Of a stretch of DNA of 64,000 nt, positions 51,285 through 60,657 are shown one piece after another. Origin of the DNA: Candidatus Goldiibacteriota bacterium (lineage in GTDB: Bacteria; Oederibacteriota; PGYV01; DSYL01). Location of the stretch: contig JAGNJD010000009.1 of the NCBI GenBank assembly GCA_018000835.1, positions 1 to 64,000 on the forward strand, read 5' to 3'. The notes under the pieces are model-generated. The model made no database searches. It was not told where the DNA came from and saw only the letters and a program-made list of their open reading frames with translations. Each line of letters starts with the position of its first letter. The first letter of the stretch is position 1. Both the position numbers and the translations under genes were made by a program.

Positions 51285-52189
51285 ACAACCAGGAATTAAT
51301 TCAAAAGATAAAAACCATAAAAGAAAAGAAAAATGCGGTCATCGTATCGCATAATTATCAAAGACCTGAGGTGCAGGATATAGCCGACATCACGGGCGAT
51401 TCACTTGAACTGTCGCGTAAAACTGCTGCTGCAAAGGAAAAAATAATAGTTTTCTGCGGAGTCAGATTTATGGCTGAAACGGCAAAAATTTTATCGCCTG
51501 AAAAAAAAGTATTGATACCGGCAGAGGATGCAGGATGTCAGCTTGCAGATTGCATAACTCCGGAGGAAGTTGATGAATACAGGAAAAAATATCCCGATGC
51601 AACAATCGTAGGTTACGTGAATACGACTGCAGCAGTAAAAGTAAAACTTGATTACTGCGTTACGTCGGCAAATGCAGTAGACGTCGTCAAAAAAATAAAT
51701 TCAAAAAAAATAGTTTTTTTACCCGATAAAAATCTCGGGCTGTGGGTTAGGAAAAACGTTCCGGAAAAGGAAATAATCGTCCATGACGGAAGATGTTACG
51801 TTCATAACAAATTTTTAAAAGAGGACGTAATGAACATGAAAAAAACATATCCTGACGCAAAGATACTTACACATCCGGAGTGTTCGCCGGAAGTGCTGGA
51901 ATTGTCCGACGTCATAGCATCAACATCAGGAATGCTGAAATACGTAAAAGAAAGCGGGGCAAAACGGTTTATAATAGGCACGGAGGAAGGGATGATACAC
52001 AGGTTAAAAAAAGAAAGGCCGGATGCAGAATTTTATTCACTTGGTAATGCACAGATTTGTTTTAGCATGAAATTAATTACGTTGCAGGACGTGTATAATT
52101 CCCTTGACAAGGAGATGATTGAAATAAAATTACCGGATGAAATTATCCAGAAGGCAAAAAAGCCAATAGACAGGATGGTGGAGTTATAA
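51281..52189 (+). CDS. nadA: quinolinate synthase A
   Basis: 302 residues. SHNYQRPEVQDIADITGDSLELSR, C59 in FCGVRFMAETAKIL, PEDAGC-type AEDAGCQLADC, HPECSPEV and GNAQICFSM supply the three 4Fe-4S cysteines in conserved settings. It condenses iminoaspartate with dihydroxyacetone phosphate to quinolinate for NAD synthesis. nadB and nadC are not in the window. It overlaps the desulfurase gene by four bases. Confidence 0.94.
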   Translation: MNNQELIQKIKTIKEKKNAVIVSHNYQRPEVQDIADITGDSLELSRKTAAAKEKIIVFCGVRFMAETAKILSPEKKVLIPAEDAGCQLADCITPEEVDEYRKKYPDATIVGYVNTTAAVKVKLDYCVTSANAVDVVKKINSKKIVFLPDKNLGLWVRKNVPEKEIIVHDGRCYVHNKFLKEDVMNMKKTYPDAKILTHPECSPEVLELSDVIASTSGMLKYVKESGAKRFIIGTEEGMIHRLKKERPDAEFYSLGNAQICFSMKLITLQDVYNSLDKEMIEIKLPDEIIQKAKKPIDRMVEL

Positions 52190-52274
52190 ATACAGGTGTC
52201 AAATTAACGGATATACCATTTTAGGAAACGGAAAAAGTTTAAAATTACATTAAAAACCGGAGACGTCAAATTAG

Positions 52275-53315
52275 ATGAAAAAAGTTTTTTTAGGAATGAG
52301 CGGAGGGGTTGATTCGTCGGTTGCAGCATTACTTTTAAAAAAGCAGGGATACTACGTAGAAGGCATAACGTTAAAATTGATTGACGATTACGATGACGAA
52401 AACATTTTAATTGCAAAAAAAAACTGCGATGATGCAGGTATAAAACATCACGTATTTGATTTAAGGAAAGAATTCAAAAAAAAAGTAATTGATTATTTCA
52501 TTTCTGATTATTTACGGGGAAAAACGCCGAATCCATGTGCCGTTTGCAATGAAGAAATAAAATTTGCTTTTCTAATGAAAGAAATGAAGAAATTTGATTT
52601 TGATTACATTGCAACCGGCCATTATGCAAATATAAGGAAAACAAAAAACGGATATTTTTTAACAAAAGGCAGGGATTTAAAAAAAACCCAGGAATATTTT
52701 CTCGCACGTCTGAAAAAGGAATATTTACAACGTATTATTTTTCCTCTTGGCGGATTAACAAAGGATGAAGTAAAAAAAAATGCTTTAAAAAACAAACTTC
52801 AGATTGCAGAAAAAGAAAGTCAGGAGGCCTGTTTTTTAAAAAGAAATGAGACGCCGTTTGAATTTATAAAGAAGAACGAAAGAGAAAAAAAATTTAAAAC
52901 CGGACTTTATACAAAGGACGGAAAAAAAATAAAAGATCTGGAGTATTCATATTATAAATATACGATAGGACAGAGAAAAGGACTGGGCGTTGGTGGCGGA
53001 GAGCCTCTTTACGTAACCGGAATTGATGCAAAGGACGAAAAAGTAATTGTTGGAAACCGTTCCGATGTATTTAAAAAAAGTTTTATTGCGGATAGATTAA
53101 ATTTTTTCATTGACGTAAAAAAAGAAAAATTCAGGGCAGACGTAAAAATAAGATATCTACATAAACAATCACCTGCATGGATTGAAATTTTTGACGATAC
53201 GGCAAAGGTAATTTTTGACGAGCCGCAATTTGCCATAACGCCGGGCCAGATTGCAGTGTTTTATAAAAAAGACGCAGTCCTTGGGTCCGGGTTTATAGCA
53301 GATACGGATTTATGA
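52275..53315 (+). CDS. mnmA: tRNA-specific 2-thiouridylase MnmA
   Basis: 346 residues. The PP-loop is GMSGGVDSSVAALLL, then TPNPCAVCNEEIKF (catalytic Cys), ATGHYA, SQEACFL (second Cys), and the C-terminal YTIGQRKGLGVGGGEPLYV. It thiolates U34 of Lys, Glu and Gln tRNAs using sulfur relayed from a desulfurase, here presumably the NifS-type enzyme two genes upstream. Codons are otherwise ordinary. Its stop overlaps the ATG of a decayed downstream frame. Confidence 0.94.
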   Translation: MKKVFLGMSGGVDSSVAALLLKKQGYYVEGITLKLIDDYDDENILIAKKNCDDAGIKHHVFDLRKEFKKKVIDYFISDYLRGKTPNPCAVCNEEIKFAFLMKEMKKFDFDYIATGHYANIRKTKNGYFLTKGRDLKKTQEYFLARLKKEYLQRIIFPLGGLTKDEVKKNALKNKLQIAEKESQEACFLKRNETPFEFIKKNEREKKFKTGLYTKDGKKIKDLEYSYYKYTIGQRKGLGVGGGEPLYVTGIDAKDEKVIVGNRSDVFKKSFIADRLNFFIDVKKEKFRADVKIRYLHKQSPAWIEIFDDTAKVIFDEPQFAITPGQIAVFYKKDAVLGSGFIADTDL

Positions 53316-53580
53316 CATTCAACGAACCAGCCGGAAACAGCAACATAAACGATCAAAATGCAACTCCAATATGCACTATTACTTCTACAATAGACCATGA
53401 TGTTGATAGTGATTCTGATGGAATCGCAGATATTGCTGACAATTGCCCAAACTCTGACCCCCTGACCGGGCGATAATGATTAAATGGTGTAGGCAATGGC
53501 TGTGACAATTGCCAAACATTGCAAATCCGGGCCAGGCAGACGCAGATATAGATAACGCAGGCAAAAAAATCAGTAAATCA
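53312..53580 (+). pseudogene. fragment of a thrombospondin type-3 repeat protein
   Basis: An ATG overlapping the mnmA stop opens a 54-codon frame containing DSDSDGIADIADNCPNSDP, a calcium-binding TSP3 repeat. After a stop at 53474, another frame gives NGVGNGCDNC, and a further shift gives IANPGQADADIDNAG. Together these read as two consecutive TSP3 repeats broken by frameshifts. The original protein was probably a large secreted one; signal peptide and neighbours are gone. Confidence 0.6.
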
Positions 53581-53584
53581 GTCA

Positions 53585-53848
53585 AAATGTCCTGAGTTCA
53601 TAAACAATTTAATAAAAAATAATTCAACGCACTTTCATAAACTCAGAACACGACGTAGCGGCTCTACGATATTCATAGACGTTCATATAAAAGTTAATCC
53701 CAATATGACGGTTGCGGAGTCACATGAAATTACATTTAACCTTGATAAAGACCTGCATAATGCATATGGAGATGTGAACGTCCTTGTACACGTGGAACCT
53801 TATAAAGAAGAAGAGCAGCAAAAGGATACGACATTAAGCATGAGTTAA
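53585..53848 (+). pseudogene. C-terminal fragment of a CDF cation-efflux transporter
   Basis: The open frame encodes FHKLRTRRSGSTIFIDVHIK, then AESHEI and VNVLVHVEPYKEEE. This is the cytoplasmic ferredoxin-like domain of cation diffusion facilitator (zinc/iron exporter) proteins. The transmembrane domain that should precede it is missing, replaced by TSP3 debris, so the junction marks a deletion or rearrangement. No start codon with a ribosome site is evident. Confidence 0.65.
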
Positions 53849-53959
53849 TAATATTTGATTTGATCCGCAAAGCCTGATTAAAGCACGGTAATTTTACTGA
53901 TAATTGGAAATTTATGTAAATGCAATCACATATTCCGGTAAAATATAGCGCCTATGTAT

Positions 53960-55141
53960 TTATGATTTTGAAATAATCTCAAAAGCCCTGTTGTATTTCT
54001 CGTTAAGTTCCTTTGAAAAAATTTTCCAGTTGAAATGTTTTTCCGCAGTTTTTCTGGCATTATAGCCCATCTGTTTTACTAAACCAGGCCGGGATAAAAG
54101 GAACAATGATTTTTTTGCAACATCATCCGGGGAATATTCCATCGTCATTCCGATTTTGTGTTTTTTTATTAATTCAGTAACGTCTCCTACGGGATTTGCC
54201 AGAATCGGTTTCCCTGCAGCCATATAATCCCCGACTTTTATCGGATTTCTCCCGCGATTTGCTGGTGTATCCTTCAGAGGTAGATAACATATATCAATTA
54301 TGGAAATTAATTCGGGTATCAAATCAGGTTTAACTTTACCTGTTATTAATATATCATTTTTAAAAGGATGGTCATTTATTTTTTTATCCCATCTTTTTTC
54401 CAGTGGACCAACTATGAGCAATATAACATCCTCTCTTCTTTTTCTAACAAGTGCAAATCCATCAATAATAATGCCTAAATCTGCTTGACCAAAACCTACA
54501 AAACCAAGTATTGTTTTATTTTTATCAATTTTAAATTTTCTTTTTAGATTTAGAATTTTATTTTTTGAAAGTGGTTTAATTTTTTCTATATCCGCGCCTG
54601 ATGGTATGTGAAAAATTTTTTCCTGAGATATTTTTAAATCAGTAGTTCTTTTTTTTAACGCAAGGGAAGCTGTTGTTACATAATCAGATTTTTTAATTAT
54701 ATATTCTTCCAAAAATTCTTCTATCATTGTTTCAGGTGTTGCCCTGTATTCTGAATTAATGCCGCCCTTGCCCCACCAGTCATCCCAGTCGGCAAAATGG
54801 ATTGTTTTTTTATGAAAGAATTTTGCTTTTAATAAAGGGAAATACACTGTTGGTTTATGCGCAAAGGTGTGGATTAAGTCGTATTTATTGAAAACACAGT
54901 GTTTTGTTCTATATATAATATCAGCAGGCCCCCAGCCGCCGCGAGTTCTGTCAAGAAATTTAGGGGCTTCTATTATCCTGACGCCGTCTTCCACGTAAGA
55001 AACCGACGTAAATAATTTTTCCGGAGACAAAGTTATCAGAGTTACGTTATGGCCAAACTTTACAATTTGTTTTGCAAAATTGAATGCCCTGAAATAAGTG
55101 CCTTCACCTTTTATATTATGATTTAAATAAAGTATTTTCAT
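53960..55141 (-). CDS. glycosyltransferase family 4-like
   Basis: 393 residues, GT-B fold. The N-terminal loop is NHNIKGEGTYFRAFNFA, the linker GFVGFGQADLGIIIDGFALV, and the C-terminal donor-site region DTPANRGRNPIKVGDYMAAGKPILAN. It likely transfers a sugar to a surface glycan; donor and acceptor are unknown. It stands alone on the minus strand after the decayed region, with about 150 bases of AT-rich spacer before the PorV-OmpA gene that lies upstream of it on the same strand. Confidence 0.82.
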   Translation of the reverse strand: MKILYLNHNIKGEGTYFRAFNFAKQIVKFGHNVTLITLSPEKLFTSVSYVEDGVRIIEAPKFLDRTRGGWGPADIIYRTKHCVFNKYDLIHTFAHKPTVYFPLLKAKFFHKKTIHFADWDDWWGKGGINSEYRATPETMIEEFLEEYIIKKSDYVTTASLALKKRTTDLKISQEKIFHIPSGADIEKIKPLSKNKILNLKRKFKIDKNKTILGFVGFGQADLGIIIDGFALVRKRREDVILLIVGPLEKRWDKKINDHPFKNDILITGKVKPDLIPELISIIDICYLPLKDTPANRGRNPIKVGDYMAAGKPILANPVGDVTELIKKHKIGMTMEYSPDDVAKKSLFLLSRPGLVKQMGYNARKTAEKHFNWKIFSKELNEKYNRAFEIISKS

Positions 55142-55297
55142 ATAACCATCATATTAAAAAATAATTTTTTTTTCAAATGAATTATAGAATTATAAATGAA
55201 AAATTCAGAACTTTATGGACTGTTTAAAAACCTTTTTTATATGGTATAAATGCAATCTATTATGCCGGATGCTTTTAAATTTTCGTTTTGACGTGGA

Positions 55298-57265
55298 TTA
55301 TTTATAAATCGTTGATTTTATGATAATCTCAACTCTTCTGTTTTTTGCCCTGCCTTCCGGGGTATCGTTAGTTGCTATTGGTTTTGTATCTGCGTATCCT
55401 TCCGTTTTTATTCTTTTTTCGTTTACGTTAAGCAGATTGACCATGAAAAATTTAACGGCGTCTGCACGGGCTTTTGACAGTTCAAAATTATCTTTATATT
55501 TTATGCCGGCCGGCTGCAGATTATCCGTATGCCCCGAAACAATGATTTCCGAATCGGGATATTTATTTATCGTTTTTTTCATCTCTTTTAAAATACTATA
55601 AGCCGAAATTTTTACGTCTGCAAGTCCCAGGTCAAACAAAGCATCTGACGAATAAGTTAATTTTATTTCTTTTAGCAATACGACCTGGGATTGCGGAGGC
55701 GTTTGTGCTTTGTTACCAACCGAATCGGTCGTCATTAAACTATAATAATAAATCTGTCCGGTTTCAACGTATTCCCCTGAATTGCCTTTCCCGTCCCAGA
55801 TTATTGAAAGAGGCGGATCACCGTTTCCGCCCGTAGAATAAAATACTTTTTTGTTGCCATCCCATATAACGAACTGCCATTTTGCAACTTTGTTTTTGTC
55901 GTTTGCATAAAAAGTAAACGTAGCAGGAATTATGAGTGCTTCATTCTGTCCCGGTTTTAACAATTTTGGCTCTGCATCTACTCTCATTTCAGGTGGCGTA
56001 TTGTCTATCTCTACAGGAATTTTGTTTGATTCAGACGTTCCTGTTTCATAAGACGTCTCAAGTGATGCAAGGTAGACGCCGTCAGATAAGGCAGCACCAT
56101 TAACAAGACCATCCCACCGGATTTCTTTTTCAGAGGCAGAATGTAGTGATAATTTTGTTATTATAGTTTTACCTTCATGGTCGAAAATATTAATTACCAT
56201 TGAATTTATTTTTTCTTTTGATTTTAAGATTGGACTAAAAGTTACATTGTCAAGAAAAGAATCGTTGTTTGGAGAAAATATACGTGGAGATACCTCAAGT
56301 TTTACCGGTGGAGATCCCCATGAATAAAGCAGGGAAAATCTGTGCGTATTACCAAGTTCATCATATTTTACAAAAGCATAATCAAACTCCATGTTTTTGT
56401 ATCGGACTCCTGCACCGAAAGTGGGCTGATTAAATGCACCAAATTTGTATCCTGCACGCAGGGCAAAAAGATTGTGAATCCAGTATTCAAACCCCAGACT
56501 ATACAGATTGTCATAATCCGGTTGTAGCATTATCTGTAAAGCAAGAAGTAATTTATTTGAAAACAAATCAAACTGGTCAGAAATACCCGTTTTTAAAATT
56601 TTAGGCGGCTCAAATCCTACTTTATCCATTTTTAATTCAGAACCCAGATTTGATAAATTCAGACCGGCACGTAAAAGATGACCTTTTGATTCATATTTAT
56701 ATATGAAGCCAGCGTCTGTAGTTACGTTTGCACCTGAGGATTTGTCAATGTTTTCCGCCGTATATTTTATTGAGATGCCGCCGGACAGATTTTTATAAAT
56801 TTCAAGGCCATAACCAAGTATGATTGAATAATCGTAGGGCGAAAATTTATAAAGTTTGTAAAGGTCAAAGTTAGTCGTTGCAAGGTCTGTCGGGTCATAA
56901 GAAGGGAGTTCGGACGTTTTATCCATTTCATCCACCTGGAACCATGCAAAAGCAAGACCTAATTTTCCGGTTTCAAAGAAAGGCACAGGGGTAACGATTG
57001 AAAAAAATTCGTAATTAATGTTCTGAAACCAGCCGATGTGCGTTAATTGCACTTCAAATCCGGGTATGTATGAAAGGCCTGCCGGATTATAGTAAAGGCC
57101 GTAAGTCCCTTCCGATATTGATGCAAATGCTTCACCCATTCCAACTGCACGTGCAAAAGGAGGAATTTTAATAAAATTTGAACTTGTGGTTCCCACAAGT
57201 TCAATCCCTGCAAAAGAATAAAAACAAATCATTATGAATAAAATTGTTATAGATGTTCTTTTCAT
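55298..57265 (-). CDS. PorV/PorQ-like barrel fused to Ig-like and OmpA domains
   Basis: 655 residues. A signal peptide precedes a PorV-type barrel (~20-325; ARAVGMGEAFASISEGTYGLYYNPAGL). Next is a FlgD-like Ig domain (~330-425; SPRIFSPNNDSFLDNVTFSP, EIRWDGLVNGAALSDGVY), a second Ig-like segment, and a C-terminal OmpA domain (~545-655; IIVSGHTDN, NFELSKARADAVKFFMV, RRVEIII). The OmpA part should bind peptidoglycan while the barrel sits in the outer membrane, so this protein may link the two layers and act as an anchoring or secretion pore. The combination is complete, with no frameshift. Confidence 0.82.
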   Translation of the reverse strand: MKRTSITILFIMICFYSFAGIELVGTTSSNFIKIPPFARAVGMGEAFASISEGTYGLYYNPAGLSYIPGFEVQLTHIGWFQNINYEFFSIVTPVPFFETGKLGLAFAWFQVDEMDKTSELPSYDPTDLATTNFDLYKLYKFSPYDYSIILGYGLEIYKNLSGGISIKYTAENIDKSSGANVTTDAGFIYKYESKGHLLRAGLNLSNLGSELKMDKVGFEPPKILKTGISDQFDLFSNKLLLALQIMLQPDYDNLYSLGFEYWIHNLFALRAGYKFGAFNQPTFGAGVRYKNMEFDYAFVKYDELGNTHRFSLLYSWGSPPVKLEVSPRIFSPNNDSFLDNVTFSPILKSKEKINSMVINIFDHEGKTIITKLSLHSASEKEIRWDGLVNGAALSDGVYLASLETSYETGTSESNKIPVEIDNTPPEMRVDAEPKLLKPGQNEALIIPATFTFYANDKNKVAKWQFVIWDGNKKVFYSTGGNGDPPLSIIWDGKGNSGEYVETGQIYYYSLMTTDSVGNKAQTPPQSQVVLLKEIKLTYSSDALFDLGLADVKISAYSILKEMKKTINKYPDSEIIVSGHTDNLQPAGIKYKDNFELSKARADAVKFFMVNLLNVNEKRIKTEGYADTKPIATNDTPEGRAKNRRVEIIIKSTIYK

Positions 57266-57417
57266 ATCTCCCTTTCTTTAACCGATTCTGTATTAAAGAT
57301 AGCATAAAAACATGATAAAAACAAGATTAAATAAAAAATCGTCAGATTATGTTGGGTAGTCGGATTCAGCGTTGCCTCCATTAAATTTACCGGAAGGTAG
57401 CGGCAATAAACAAATTG

Positions 57418-57445
57418 TTGACTAAAAAAAATAAAAAGGTAAAAT
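57418..57445 (+). promoter_or_regulatory. promoter for the mechanosensitive channel gene
   Basis: TTGACT (57418-57423), 16 bases, TAAAAT (57440-57445). The gene starts 30 bases downstream with GTG. Confidence 0.5.
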
Positions 57446-57474
57446 GAAAAAAAAAACGGAAAGGACTTTTAACT

Positions 57475-58527
57475 GTGGACCCAATAAAAAAGTTTTTTAC
57501 GGAAAATTTTTCGGGAAATGTATGGTTGAGATTGCTTGTTTTTGCTTTAATAATAGTAATTGGTTTTGTCCTGGTCTTTGTCGTAAAAAAAATATACAGG
57601 GCTATTATTAAAAAGGAAGAAGAAAAAAAATCGACGATATTTCAGTTTTTTGATGTAGCATTTGATAAGACGATAATTCCGTTGTTATACATCGGCATAT
57701 TTTACGTTGCTTTTTTGTATCTTAACCTCGGTGCAAAAGTTGACAGATACTTGCAAATTATATTCATCGTCCTGGCAACATTTTTTGGGCTGAAATTTTT
57801 CGCAAATTTAATATCGTTTTTAATTGAAATCTATTTCATCAGAAAAGAAAAAGACGCAGCCAAGGTAAAAAATTTAAAAAGCATTTTAATAATACTAAAA
57901 GTTTTAATCTGGGGACTTGGATTTATTTTAATTCTTGACAACCTTGGTTATAAGGTTTCTACCGTATTAGCCGGACTTGGAATAGGCGGTATTGCAATTG
58001 CCCTTGCGGCACAGACGATATTCGGGGATTTATTTTCGTATTTCATAATAATTTTTGACAAACCATTTGAAGTGGGTGATTTTATAATCGTCGGCGATTT
58101 ATTCGGAACCGTGGAAAACCTGGGACTGAAAACCACAAGATTAAGAAGTATAAGCGGTGAAGAACTCATCCTTTCAAATTCGGATTTAACGAATTCCCGC
58201 GTAAAAAATTATAAAAGGATGTATAATCGCAGGGCCGTTTTTTCAATCGGCGTTACCTATGATACGCCCCTTGAAAAACTAAAACAAATACCCGTAATTA
58301 TTAAAAATATAATTACTTCATTAAAAAATACAAAATTTGACAGGGCACATTTTTTTCAATATGGTTCGTCAGCCCTGATTTTTGAAGTGGTATATTTTGT
58401 GGAAGGAAGCGATTATAACAAATACATGGATATCCAGCAGGAAATAAACTTCAGGATAAAAGAAGAATTTGATAATTTAAAAATTGAGTTTGCTTATCCT
58501 ACGCAGACGTTATACATTCATAAATAA
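57475..58527 (+). CDS. MscS-family mechanosensitive channel
   Basis: 350 residues with a GTG start. Three or four membrane helices are followed by the pore helix segment STVLAGLGIGGIAIALAAQT, then IFGDLFSYFIIIFDKPFEVGD and the beta-domain ENLGLKTTRLRSISGEELILSNSDL, both MscS hallmarks. The C-terminal alpha/beta vestibule is present. It should open under membrane tension to release solutes on hypo-osmotic shock. Followed by repeat R3. Confidence 0.9.
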   Translation: MDPIKKFFTENFSGNVWLRLLVFALIIVIGFVLVFVVKKIYRAIIKKEEEKKSTIFQFFDVAFDKTIIPLLYIGIFYVAFLYLNLGAKVDRYLQIIFIVLATFFGLKFFANLISFLIEIYFIRKEKDAAKVKNLKSILIILKVLIWGLGFILILDNLGYKVSTVLAGLGIGGIAIALAAQTIFGDLFSYFIIIFDKPFEVGDFIIVGDLFGTVENLGLKTTRLRSISGEELILSNSDLTNSRVKNYKRMYNRRAVFSIGVTYDTPLEKLKQIPVIIKNIITSLKNTKFDRAHFFQYGSSALIFEVVYFVEGSDYNKYMDIQQEINFRIKEEFDNLKIEFAYPTQTLYIHK

Positions 58528-58560
58528 AGTTCGTTATGAACTTTTATGAAAGACGTAATA

Positions 58561-58786
58561 TTATTGGAACAGCATTCAGAAAACCCCAAACTTCAGTTTG
58601 AGGAATAAAATATCTCAGTGAGATATTTTATGAATGCACACATTAAAAATGTTTTATCTACTTTGCCAAGAGGGTTCCAAGGGAGCTGCGGAATATCACT
58701 GGTATTCCTCGTCCCTTGGTCAATCAACGAAGTTGATTGAATTTTTTGTGGGAGCCTCGGGCTTTAGCCCGAGGGGGTCCCACTTA
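58561..58786 (+). repeat. multi-hairpin intergenic element, copy R3
   Basis: 226 bp, identical to R2 apart from one visible change in the inserted hairpin (GTTTGAGG for GTTTGGGG). It lies between the MscS gene and tatA, in the same orientation relative to both genes as R1 and R2 are to theirs. Confidence 0.85.
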
Positions 58787-58818
58787 TGGAACATCTTTAA
58801 AGATAAAGGAGGCATACC

Positions 58819-58986
58819 ATGAACATAGGAATGGGTGAAGTGATTTTAATCCTTGTCGTTATTTTACTGATTTTCGGGGCCGCACGATTGCCTGAAATAG
58901 GTAAAGCACTTGGCAAGGGCATAAAGGAGTTTAAAAAGGAAGTTAAGGATATCGGGGGAGATGATAACGTAAAAAAGAAAAAATAA
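58819..58986 (+). CDS. tatA: Sec-independent translocase protein TatA/TatE
   Basis: 55 residues. A short N-terminal stretch, one membrane helix (GEVILILVVILLIFG), the hinge AARLPEIGKALGKGIKEFKK that typifies TatA, and a charged tail. AAAGGAGG precedes the ATG. Together with TatC, encoded eight bases downstream, it exports folded proteins with twin-arginine signals. No tatB-like gene is seen, so this is a minimal TatAC system. Confidence 0.93.
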   Translation: MNIGMGEVILILVVILLIFGAARLPEIGKALGKGIKEFKKEVKDIGGDDNVKKKK

Positions 58987-58994
58987 AGAATTTT

Positions 58995-59708
58995 ATGAAA
59001 AATAAAAAATTAAAAAAGGGGAGTTATCTTTATCATCTTGAAGAATTCAGGATAGTCTTGATTTCAATATTTATTATTCTTCTTGTTTCGTTCGTTTTTT
59101 CAATGACCTTTGCCGAAAAGATTGTAATTTTGCTTCAGGAACCGATAAAACAAACAGGGGTAAAGTTAAGTTATTTCAGCCCGGAAGAAAAATTTTTAAC
59201 ATATTTAAAAATTGGTTTTGTTTCGGCAATTTTTATATCCCTACCATTTGCAATAATACTGCTTGGCCGGTTTGTTTATCCTGCATTAAAAAAAAATGAG
59301 AGGAAATATTTTTACATTTTTCTGTTTTTGTTGCCGGTGATTTTTTATGCCGGCGGATTTTTTGCATATAAAATAATTTTTCCTTTTGCAATACGGTTTT
59401 TTTATAACTTTGCGGGCGGAGTAACATTAATACCAGTATGGGGCATTTCAAATTATTTTAACCTTTTAATAACGTTAATTACAGGCACGGGCATTGTGTT
59501 TTTGCTGCCTTTGCCTTTAATTTTTCTGATTAAAGCAGGCGTCATAAGTGTTGAAACAATCAACAGGTTAAGGTTTTACATAATCGTGGTTATACTGATA
59601 ATTGCAGCTGTTTTTTCTCCGCCTGACGTTTTATCACAGATACTCGTTGCAATTCCTTTATATTTATTGTTTGAAATATCCGTTATAATAGGGAAACTGA
59701 TGAAATAA
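58995..59708 (+). CDS. tatC: Sec-independent translocase protein TatC
   Basis: 237 residues, six membrane helices. It shows the N-terminal YLYHLEEFR (usual HLxELR), the periplasmic loop LSYFSPEEKFLTYLKIGFV (usual sPxExF), and later FLPLPLIF and AVFSPPDVLSQ motifs. TatC recognises the RR signal peptide. Two probable substrates are encoded immediately after it. Confidence 0.92.
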   Translation: MKNKKLKKGSYLYHLEEFRIVLISIFIILLVSFVFSMTFAEKIVILLQEPIKQTGVKLSYFSPEEKFLTYLKIGFVSAIFISLPFAIILLGRFVYPALKKNERKYFYIFLFLLPVIFYAGGFFAYKIIFPFAIRFFYNFAGGVTLIPVWGISNYFNLLITLITGTGIVFLLPLPLIFLIKAGVISVETINRLRFYIIVVILIIAAVFSPPDVLSQILVAIPLYLLFEISVIIGKLMK

Positions 59709-59718
59709 GGAGATTAAA

Positions 59719-60648
59719 ATGAACAGAAGAAAATTTTTAAAAGAGACGTTAAAATATAGTTTGACGGCATCAATTGCTTTAACCGGCGTTGATAAATTAT
59801 TTGCCGCTGGCGAAACGCTGGTAAAGGATAGCATGATAAAAACTCCCGACCTTATAGCCATAAAAGGCTCAACCCCCGGGAAAATGTTTGAAAAGGGCAT
59901 TATGGCAATGGGCGGCATGACGAAATTCGTAAAAAAAGGACAAAAGGTTCTGGTAAAGCCAAATATCGGATGGGACGTCGCACCCGGACTTGCAGCAAAT
60001 ACGAATCCTGAACTCGTGTCAACGATTATCAGGCATTGCTATGATGCAGGAGCAAAAAAAGTTTGCGTTTTTGACCATCCGTGTGATAACTGGCAAAAGA
60101 CGTATAAAAATAGCGGGATTGAATATGCAGTGAAACAGGCAGGTGGCATAATGGCGCCGGGCAGTTCAAAATCAGATTATCAGAAGGTAAACGTTCCCGG
60201 CGGGAAAACGCTGAAATCAGCAGACGTTCATGAATTACTCATATCTTCCGACGTTTTTATCAACGTCCCGATATTGAAAAATCATGGTTCCACAAAAATC
60301 ACGATTGGAATGAAAAATCTGATGGGATGCGTGTGGGACAGACGATACTGGCACATAACAAACCTGCAGCAGTGCATCGCTGATTTTGCGGCATACAGGA
60401 AACCGGATTTAACCGTCGTTGATGCCTATAATGTTATGGTGGAAAACGGACCGCGCGGCACGGGGAGTTCAGACGTCGTTAAAATGCAAAGCCAGATAAT
60501 TTCAACTGACATAGTTGCAGCAGACGCTGCTGCAACTAAAATTTTTGGGATGGAGCCATCGGACATAAAATACATAAAGATGGCAGATGAAAAAGGTCTC
60601 GGCAACTTAAATCTGGATAAAATAAACGTAAAAAAAATTTATCTTTAA
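59719..60648 (+). CDS. DUF362 iron-sulfur-associated protein with Tat signal
   Basis: 309 residues. It starts NRRKFLKETLKYSLTASIALTG, a clear twin-arginine signal. The DUF362 core follows: VLVKPNIGWDVAPG, FDHPCDNW, VNVPILKNHGSTKITIGMKNLMG, and DAYNVMVENGPRG. The domain is found in proteins thought to handle Fe-S clusters or quinones, but its chemistry is not established. Tat export implies it folds in the cytosol, perhaps with a cofactor. The polyferredoxin gene follows nine bases later. Confidence 0.85.
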   Translation: MNRRKFLKETLKYSLTASIALTGVDKLFAAGETLVKDSMIKTPDLIAIKGSTPGKMFEKGIMAMGGMTKFVKKGQKVLVKPNIGWDVAPGLAANTNPELVSTIIRHCYDAGAKKVCVFDHPCDNWQKTYKNSGIEYAVKQAGGIMAPGSSKSDYQKVNVPGGKTLKSADVHELLISSDVFINVPILKNHGSTKITIGMKNLMGCVWDRRYWHITNLQQCIADFAAYRKPDLTVVDAYNVMVENGPRGTGSSDVVKMQSQIISTDIVAADAAATKIFGMEPSDIKYIKMADEKGLGNLNLDKINVKKIYL

Positions 60649-60657
60649 CGTAAATCA

